Shown in pieces: positions 40,577 through 45,122 of a stretch of DNA of 45,122 nt. The DNA is taken from contig NZ_CALUCZ010000019.1 of the NCBI RefSeq assembly GCF_943914685.1, forward strand, positions 1 to 45,122. The letters are read 5' to 3'. A program made the position numbers and the translations under genes. Position 1 is the first letter of the stretch; every line of letters begins with the position of its first letter. The notes beneath the pieces were generated by a model. The model was not told where the DNA came from and searched no databases. It worked only from the letters and a program-made list of their open reading frames with translations. This stretch comes from an uncultured Mobiluncus sp. Its GTDB lineage: Bacteria > Actinomycetota > Actinomycetes > Actinomycetales > Actinomycetaceae.

Positions 40577-42895
40577 ATGCGTAAACGCGTCATCATGGGG
40601 ACTTTATTGGCTTTTAGCCTGTTGGCAAGTCCGGCGGCGGTGGCCTCGGCGGCAGAGGGGGACAGTGGTATTGCCGATAAAGTCAGTTCCGATTTTGTGA
40701 GCCAGTCGGATTTGGACGGTCTGGGCAATGCGGAACTGAACCAGAAAACGGCAGCATTTCAAGCCTCCCGGCAAGGTGAGGTGGCCTTGCTCGATAGTCA
40801 AGGAATACTCCGGGAATCGCGTTCCGCGGCTGCAGTTGAGCTAGGCCAGACGAACAAGCTCGTCTCCACCGTGACAGTGCAAGCACCCGTGGCGTTGATA
40901 GCGGCGCGGTGGCCAGCTCACGGTCCGCAGCCCCTGGTGGTATTGGGGCGTTACCTACAAGGCGGAACCTGGAGCGAGTGGCAAACCATCGGTGAAGAAT
41001 TTGAGTCCAGTAAAGACGCCACGCTCAACGCTACCGAGCCGTGGATTTTGACCAACGTAGCGGCAGCGCAAATCGCCGTGGTAATCCCGCAGGGAGCGAA
41101 ACTGCAGCCGACCGTAGAGGTGATTGATTCCCAAACCCAGGCCGAGGACAGCGCTTTTGCCACCGTCGAAACGGGTGACACGCAAGTATTTGTGTCCGCC
41201 GGGGTGAAACCCAGTATCGCCACCGGCCCGGACGAGGGCAAAGAAAAGCCTGACGACAACACTGGTGACGCCGGTAAACAGGTTATTCCCCCCGACCCGG
41301 CCCAAAACGCTTGGACCAATGTCCCGGCAACGGGACAACCTGCCACGGTTTATTCCCGGGCTGACTGGGGAGCGGACGAGTCCTGGATGGGGTGGAGGCT
41401 CCGGGCGGGTGCGGTCCGTGGAGCAGTGGTGCACCATACCGCCACGGGAAATAACTATTCCCCCGGCGACGTCCCGGCCATCCTGCGTTCCATCTATCGC
41501 TACCACGCCATCAGTTTGAAGTGGGGCGACATCGGCTACAACGTGCTGGTGGATAACTTTGGGCGAGCCTGGCAAGGGCGCGCGGGGGATTTCTGGACCT
41601 CCAACATCGTCGGCGGGCACGCCTATGGCGTAAACAGCACGACTTTCGGGATTTCCGTGCTGGGCAATTACATGGACTTCCGGCCGTCGGACGCGGCCGT
41701 AGACACGGTCGCGCGTGTTGTGGCTTACAAGCTGCGGCCCACCGGCTTGGACCCGTTGAATCTGCAAACCAACATTCGTAAAGACGGACATGATTTTATG
41801 GCTCCGGTCGTCTCCGGGCACCGTGACGTTGGCGCTACCGCCTGCCCTGGAAACGCCTTTTACGCATTCTTGCCGACGCTGCGGCAAATGGTGGCGCAAT
41901 ACGTTTCTGAGCCAGGCGACCCGGTCAAAGTGCCTGACTATGCCATGCTGCAACAAAATCAGGTCAATATGGGGATTCCCACGGTTCTCGCTGGGCAAGA
42001 CCGGGTGGGCACCTCTATCGAAATCGCCCGGCACGCTTTCCCGCAGGGTTCGCGCACGGTTTACGTGGCTAACGGGGTGAACACCGCTGACGCACTGGCC
42101 GGAGGGTCGCTCACGGATGGCCCGATTGTGCTGGTGCTGGCCAATCGAGGGGCCCAAGCGGCGGTCGCGAACTATGTGAAGGAAGCGAAAGCTACCAAGG
42201 TGGTCGCTTTGGGCGGTACCGGAGCGGTGAGCAACGCGGTGTTGAATACCGTGGCGGCGGGGGCGGCGACCGACCGAATCGGAGGCCGCGACCGGGTGGA
42301 GACTTCCGCTCTCATTGCCCGTCATGCCGCGGAAACCCGGCCGGCTAGTGCCGTATTCCTGGCGGAAATGTCGCGGGGAGTCGATGCGTTGGCGGCCGGT
42401 TCGTTGACTGCTGGGCCGGTCATTCTGGTTCCCACCAACGGCAAGCTGCCCCCGGTCGTGGCCCAAACGATTGCGGCGATTAACCCGGCCAAAGTGGTGG
42501 CTTTGGGCGGTCCGAGCGCGGTATCAAACGCGGTTTTGTCGCAAGCCGCCGCCGGGCGCGCCAGCGAGCGGGTTTTTGGGGGTGACCGTTACCAGACCGC
42601 CCGCGAAATCAGCAAATATCAGTTCCCGCAAGGCTCCGACCACGTTTATCTGGCATCCGGAACGAACCCGGTCGACGCGGTAGCTGGCGGGGTGCTGTCA
42701 GACGGGCCGATTCTGCTGCTGCCCAACGCCCGAGGGAAATCCTTGGACGCGAGCATTGCCGCTGAGATTGTACGTCTCCAGGCACGCACGGCCACGACCC
42801 TGGGCGGCCCCGGTGCAGTGTCCCGGGAGCAACTGAACCAGGTCTTTGTGACCCTGCAATCTATCGGTGCCACCCCGACACCCAGCTCCAAATAG
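40577..42895 (+). CDS. Secreted N-acetylmuramoyl-L-alanine amidase with three cell-wall-binding-2 repeats
   Basis: Exported peptidoglycan hydrolase, 772 residues. A Sec signal peptide (about 1-25, ending ASA) is followed by an uncharacterised region (about 30-240), an acidic linker, and a zinc amidase domain of the PGRP/amidase_2 type (about 260-440). The zinc ligands are in VHHTATG (near 285), GHRDVG (near 415) and ATACPG (near 422). Three cell-wall-binding-2 repeats fill about 470-765, each with a DALAGGSL-type and a VALGG(T/P)-type motif. In relatives, these repeats hold proteins to anionic wall polymers. Strong terminator at the end. Confidence 0.95.
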   Translation: MRKRVIMGTLLAFSLLASPAAVASAAEGDSGIADKVSSDFVSQSDLDGLGNAELNQKTAAFQASRQGEVALLDSQGILRESRSAAAVELGQTNKLVSTVTVQAPVALIAARWPAHGPQPLVVLGRYLQGGTWSEWQTIGEEFESSKDATLNATEPWILTNVAAAQIAVVIPQGAKLQPTVEVIDSQTQAEDSAFATVETGDTQVFVSAGVKPSIATGPDEGKEKPDDNTGDAGKQVIPPDPAQNAWTNVPATGQPATVYSRADWGADESWMGWRLRAGAVRGAVVHHTATGNNYSPGDVPAILRSIYRYHAISLKWGDIGYNVLVDNFGRAWQGRAGDFWTSNIVGGHAYGVNSTTFGISVLGNYMDFRPSDAAVDTVARVVAYKLRPTGLDPLNLQTNIRKDGHDFMAPVVSGHRDVGATACPGNAFYAFLPTLRQMVAQYVSEPGDPVKVPDYAMLQQNQVNMGIPTVLAGQDRVGTSIEIARHAFPQGSRTVYVANGVNTADALAGGSLTDGPIVLVLANRGAQAAVANYVKEAKATKVVALGGTGAVSNAVLNTVAAGAATDRIGGRDRVETSALIARHAAETRPASAVFLAEMSRGVDALAAGSLTAGPVILVPTNGKLPPVVAQTIAAINPAKVVALGGPSAVSNAVLSQAAAGRASERVFGGDRYQTAREISKYQFPQGSDHVYLASGTNPVDAVAGGVLSDGPILLLPNARGKSLDASIAAEIVRLQARTATTLGGPGAVSREQLNQVFVTLQSIGATPTPSSK

Positions 42896-42904
42896 GACTT
42901 GACC

Positions 42905-42943
42905 AGCGGGGGCTCGGGCCTATTCCCGAGCCCCCGCTTTATT
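42905..42943 (+). terminator. Terminator of the amidase gene
   Basis: AGCGGGGGCTCGGG (42905-42918) pairs with CCCGAGCCCCCGCT (42925-42938) around CCTATT, followed by TTATT. The following 42944-43175 is AT-rich, holds a TAAGAT -10 candidate near 43137, and has no supported gene. Confidence 0.92.
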
Positions 42944-43175
42944 GTGTCAGGGACTATCCGCGGGATTGGATTCTCGAAAAGTGGGTGTCTGTCGTCGGTC
43001 GTTTCAAATTTGCGTTTAAATTTGGGCAGGCGGCTATATACACCTGCAACCCCAATTTATTCGCAAAATAGATTCACTAAACCTGTTAATATTAGTCCCG
43101 ACTACTTTCCACCAGGTTCTGCAAGGCCCTGTTGGGATAAGATGGAGGAGTTTCATTTGGTCAAGAAAGGTAGCT

Positions 43176-43775
43176 ATGGGTCGTATCGTTGAAACCGCCC
43201 AAATTGCGCCGTCGGCTGTAATCGGTGCCGGCTGTTCGATTTGGGATTACGCCCAGGTTCGCGAAGACGCGGTGTTGGGGGAAAACTGCATTGTGGGGCG
43301 CGGAGCCTACATTGATGCCGGCGTGAAAGTCGGCGCGAATTGTAAGATTCAAAACTATGCTTTGGTTTATGAACCGGCGGTGCTGGAAGATGGCGTGTTT
43401 GTCGGGCCGGCCGCAGTCTTGACCAATGACCAGTGGCCGCGGGCCATTAACCCGGACGGTACCTTGAAATCTGCAACTGATTGGGAAGCTGTGGGGGTGA
43501 CGTTGCGCCACGGTTGCGCTATCGGGGCTCGGGCAGTGTGCATTGCTCCGGTCACCGTGGGGCGGTGGGCCACAGTCGGTTCCGGCGCGGTGGTCAGCCG
43601 TGACGTTCCCGATTATGCCCTAGTGGTTGGCGTTCCCGCCCGCCAGATTGGCTGGGTGGGACGCGCTGGAGTGCGCCTCGAAGCGGTGGAGGTCAAAGCC
43701 GGGTGCTGGAAGTGTCCCGTGACCGGACAGACCTATACCGAAACTGATGGAAAACTGACTTTTGACCAAGCCTAA
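43176..43775 (+). CDS. Left-handed beta-helix acyltransferase (WbpD-like)
   Basis: Predicted sugar N-acyltransferase of 199 residues. It has the hexapeptide-repeat pattern of the left-handed beta helix ([LIV]GxxxxI-type units: SAVIGAGCSIWDYAQVRE, VKVGANCKIQNYALV, GVFVGPAAVLTND), and a WAxxGSGA...VPDYALVVGVPARQIG ending typical of WbpD and other UDP-sugar acetyltransferases. The last 25 residues carry a CWKCPVTGQTY motif, also common in such enzymes. The ATG is preceded by AAGAAAGG. It starts a sugar-nucleotide set with the DegT aminotransferase and the truncated oxidoreductase, most like WbpD-WbpE-WbpB of the UDP-2,3-diacetamido sugar pathway. Confidence 0.9.
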   Translation: MGRIVETAQIAPSAVIGAGCSIWDYAQVREDAVLGENCIVGRGAYIDAGVKVGANCKIQNYALVYEPAVLEDGVFVGPAAVLTNDQWPRAINPDGTLKSATDWEAVGVTLRHGCAIGARAVCIAPVTVGRWATVGSGAVVSRDVPDYALVVGVPARQIGWVGRAGVRLEAVEVKAGCWKCPVTGQTYTETDGKLTFDQA

Positions 43776-43807
43776 GTACGGCTTAGAAACACAAGCAAGG
43801 AGACAAT

Positions 43808-44908
43808 ATGAGTAAAGAATTCATCCCCGCAGCCAAGCCGATTATCGGCTCGGAAGAACGTCAGGCAGTAGATACGGTCCTGCGCACCGGAATGTTGGCT
43901 CAGGGCAGTGTAGTGGCCGAGTTCGAGCAGGAATTTGGCACCCAGCTGGGGGCGGGGAGGGAAACCGTGGCGGTTAACGCCGGAACTTCCGCCCTGCTGT
44001 GCGGGCTGCTGGCGGCTGGAATCGGGGCGGGCGACGAAGTCATCGTGCCTTCCTTTACGTTTGCTGCCACGGCGAATTCGGTGGCGCTAACCGGGGCAAA
44101 GCCGGTGTTTGCTGACATTGAGGCGGAGCATTTCTGCCTCGATCCCGCTGCGGTTGAGGCGGCGATTACGTCGAACACCAAGGCGATTTTGCCGGTCCAC
44201 CTCTATGGGCACCCTGCGAATATGACCGAGCTGGGTCGGATCGCGCGCGAACACAACCTGATGATTTTCGAGGATGCCTGCCAGGCTCACGGGGCGACTT
44301 GGGACGGCCAGCAGGTTGGGACATTTGGGACGTTTGGGGCGTTCTCGCTGTATCCGACCAAGAACATGACCTCCGGCGAGGGCGGGATGATTACTTCTGA
44401 AACCCCCGAGCACGCCCGCAAATGCCGCCTGTACCGCAATCAGGGCATGGAAAAGCAGTACCAGAACGAAGTCATCGGCTTTAACCTGCGCATGACGAAC
44501 ATTCACGCCGCAATCGGGCGTGAACAGCTGAAAAAGGTCGCGGGCTGGACCGCGAAACGCCAGGAAAACGCCGCTTTCCTGAGCGCAAACCTGCGTGGAG
44601 TCGCCGTCCCGGCTATTGCTCCCCAAGCCTCTCACGTGTTCCACCAATACACGATTCGGGTCACGGCCGACCGTGATGGGTTTGTTCAGGCGTTGCGCGA
44701 GGAATATCAGATTGGTTCGGGCGTGTACTACCCGATTCCCAATCACCGGCTACCGTCCCTGTGCCACTTCGCGCCGGGCTTGGACCTGCCCCAGACCGAA
44801 GCGGCGGCGCGCGAAGTCGTGTCTCTGCCGGTACACCCTTCCCTGGATCAAGAGGATCTGGAGCGCATCGTGACCGCCGTCAACGCCCTGGTAAAAGCCG
44901 GTGCCTAG
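43808..44908 (+). CDS. DegT/DnrJ/EryC1/StrS aminotransferase (WbpE-like)
   Basis: PLP-dependent sugar aminotransferase of 366 residues. The conserved stretches are VNAGTSALL (near 60), GDEVIVPSFTFAATANSV (about 75-92), VHLYGHPANM, FEDACQAHGA (about 155-164) and SLYPTKNMTSGEGGM, which places the Schiff-base Lys at 185. FNLRMTNIHAAIGREQL completes the pattern. It probably aminates a 3-keto UDP-sugar made by the next gene's dehydrogenase, providing the amine for the acyltransferase upstream. A CAAGGAGA ribosome-binding site precedes the ATG, 32 nt after the acyltransferase. Confidence 0.95.
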   Translation: MSKEFIPAAKPIIGSEERQAVDTVLRTGMLAQGSVVAEFEQEFGTQLGAGRETVAVNAGTSALLCGLLAAGIGAGDEVIVPSFTFAATANSVALTGAKPVFADIEAEHFCLDPAAVEAAITSNTKAILPVHLYGHPANMTELGRIAREHNLMIFEDACQAHGATWDGQQVGTFGTFGAFSLYPTKNMTSGEGGMITSETPEHARKCRLYRNQGMEKQYQNEVIGFNLRMTNIHAAIGREQLKKVAGWTAKRQENAAFLSANLRGVAVPAIAPQASHVFHQYTIRVTADRDGFVQALREEYQIGSGVYYPIPNHRLPSLCHFAPGLDLPQTEAAAREVVSLPVHPSLDQEDLERIVTAVNALVKAGA

Positions 44909-44917
44909 ATAACAACA

Positions 44918-44972
44918 GCGTGGCGCCGGTGCGTTAGCATGGGGGCGCCGCGTGGTGGTGTGGAGGCGTTTA
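44918..44972 (+). repeat. 55-bp exact repeat, first copy
   Basis: Positions 44918-44972 are identical to 45068-45122; the match stops at 44917 and runs to the last base of the window. Spacing is 150 nt. It contains two GGCGCC words. A repeat of exactly 55 nt ending at the contig edge is what a de Bruijn assembler with k of 55 leaves at an unresolved node. Confidence 0.98.
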
Positions 44973-44973
44973 G

Positions 44974-44995
44974 AAACGGTCCGGGGGACCGTTTT
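44974..44995. terminator. Hairpin after the aminotransferase gene
   Basis: AAACGGTCC (44974-44982) pairs perfectly with GGACCGTTT (44986-44994) around GGG, with one further T. It could end transcription of the acyltransferase-aminotransferase pair, although it lies just before the next gene of the likely pathway and may be part of a mobile or dispersed repeat. Confidence 0.6.
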
Positions 44996-45024
44996 AGCCG
45001 GAACTCAAAGCAGATAGGAAAGTC

Positions 45025-45087
45025 ATGAAAGAAATACGTGTAGGTGTAATCGGAATCGGCTCAATGGGCGTGGCGCCGGTGCGTTAG
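45025..45087 (+). CDS. Start of a Gfo/Idh/MocA-type oxidoreductase, cut by the repeat
   Basis: The ATG at 45025 follows ATAGGAAAG, and the first 15 codons read MKEIRVGVIGIGSMG, the dinucleotide-binding start of Gfo/Idh/MocA dehydrogenases. From 45068 on, the repeat takes over and gives a stop at 45085-45087, so the frame is broken after 20 codons. In the WbpB-like position it would oxidise the UDP-sugar before transamination. The break is more likely an assembly artefact than a real mutation. Confidence 0.7.
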   Translation: MKEIRVGVIGIGSMGVAPVR

Positions 45088-45122
45088 CATGGGGGCGCCG
45101 CGTGGTGGTGTGGAGGCGTTTA
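45068..45122 (+). repeat. 55-bp exact repeat, second copy at the contig end
   Basis: Identical to 44918-44972 and ending at the last base given. It truncates the oxidoreductase frame. The true sequence following 45067 is probably not what is shown. Confidence 0.95.

Noticed and set aside
42899..43192. 97-codon frame after the amidase
   Set aside because: It begins inside the terminator hairpin and overlaps the start of the acyltransferase; no similarity to known proteins.
1..45122. CRISPR array, insertion sequence, prophage or integrase
   Set aside because: No regularly spaced repeats, transposase motifs, integrase or phage structural genes are seen in any frame. The short repeats noted are intergenic or within one gene.

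Overview
The window looks like chromosomal DNA from a high-GC Gram-positive bacterium, most likely Actinomycetaceae (Mobiluncus/Varibaculum-like). The reasons are frequent GTG/TTG starts, many promoters of the TANNNT type placed 6-7 nt before a start codon (leaderless mRNAs), LytR-CpsA-Psr proteins, an actinobacterial-type L10 leader, an amidase with clostridial/actinobacterial cell-wall-binding-2 repeats, and a Tat-dependent DMSO reductase. The genus is an inference. I see no prophage, insertion sequence or CRISPR array. The right edge looks like an assembly-graph contig end: the final 55 nt are an exact copy of a stretch 150 nt earlier.

Layout. 1-8.3 kb: a short-chain dehydrogenase (minus), then plus-strand signal peptidase I, an HtpX-like protease, adenosine deaminase, a large unrecognised membrane protein with a Tyr/Pro/Gly-rich tail, and MurB. 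8.5-11.7 kb: a strong inverted repeat, tRNA-Tyr and two MFS transporters. 11.7-21.4 kb: the L11-L1 and L10-L7/L12 ribosomal protein operons, separated by a minus-strand DMSO-reductase operon (dmsA-dmsB-dmsC-torD-ferredoxin) and a divergent TetR-type regulator. 21.4-28.3 kb (all minus): a 535-residue protein of unknown function, a BrnQ branched-chain amino-acid carrier, an orphan beta-class DNA methyltransferase and an OmpR-type two-component system. 28.5-33.1 kb (plus): two alpha/beta hydrolases, Maf, and a YtrA-like GntR regulator with an ABC exporter. 33.1-34.8 kb: purE-purK (minus). 34.9-35.3 kb: two copies of a structured non-coding repeat. 35.4-45.1 kb: a cell-envelope region with two translationally coupled LCP ligases, glycosyltransferases, a DUF2304 membrane protein, a secreted amidase with three wall-binding repeats, and the start of a sugar-nucleotide set (acyltransferase, DegT aminotransferase, Gfo/Idh dehydrogenase) like WbpD-WbpE-WbpB.

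How the genes work together. The dms operon encodes a complete membrane-anchored anaerobic reductase with its own chaperone and an unusual fused ferredoxin. The last 10 kb fits synthesis, lipid transfer and attachment of a wall glycopolymer, next to an enzyme whose CWB2 repeats are the kind that bind such polymers. Most other genes are housekeeping. The least explained items are the 951-residue membrane protein, the 535-residue protein, the paired structured repeat near 35 kb, and the ferredoxin that carries an internal copy of the Tat motif of its partner DmsA.
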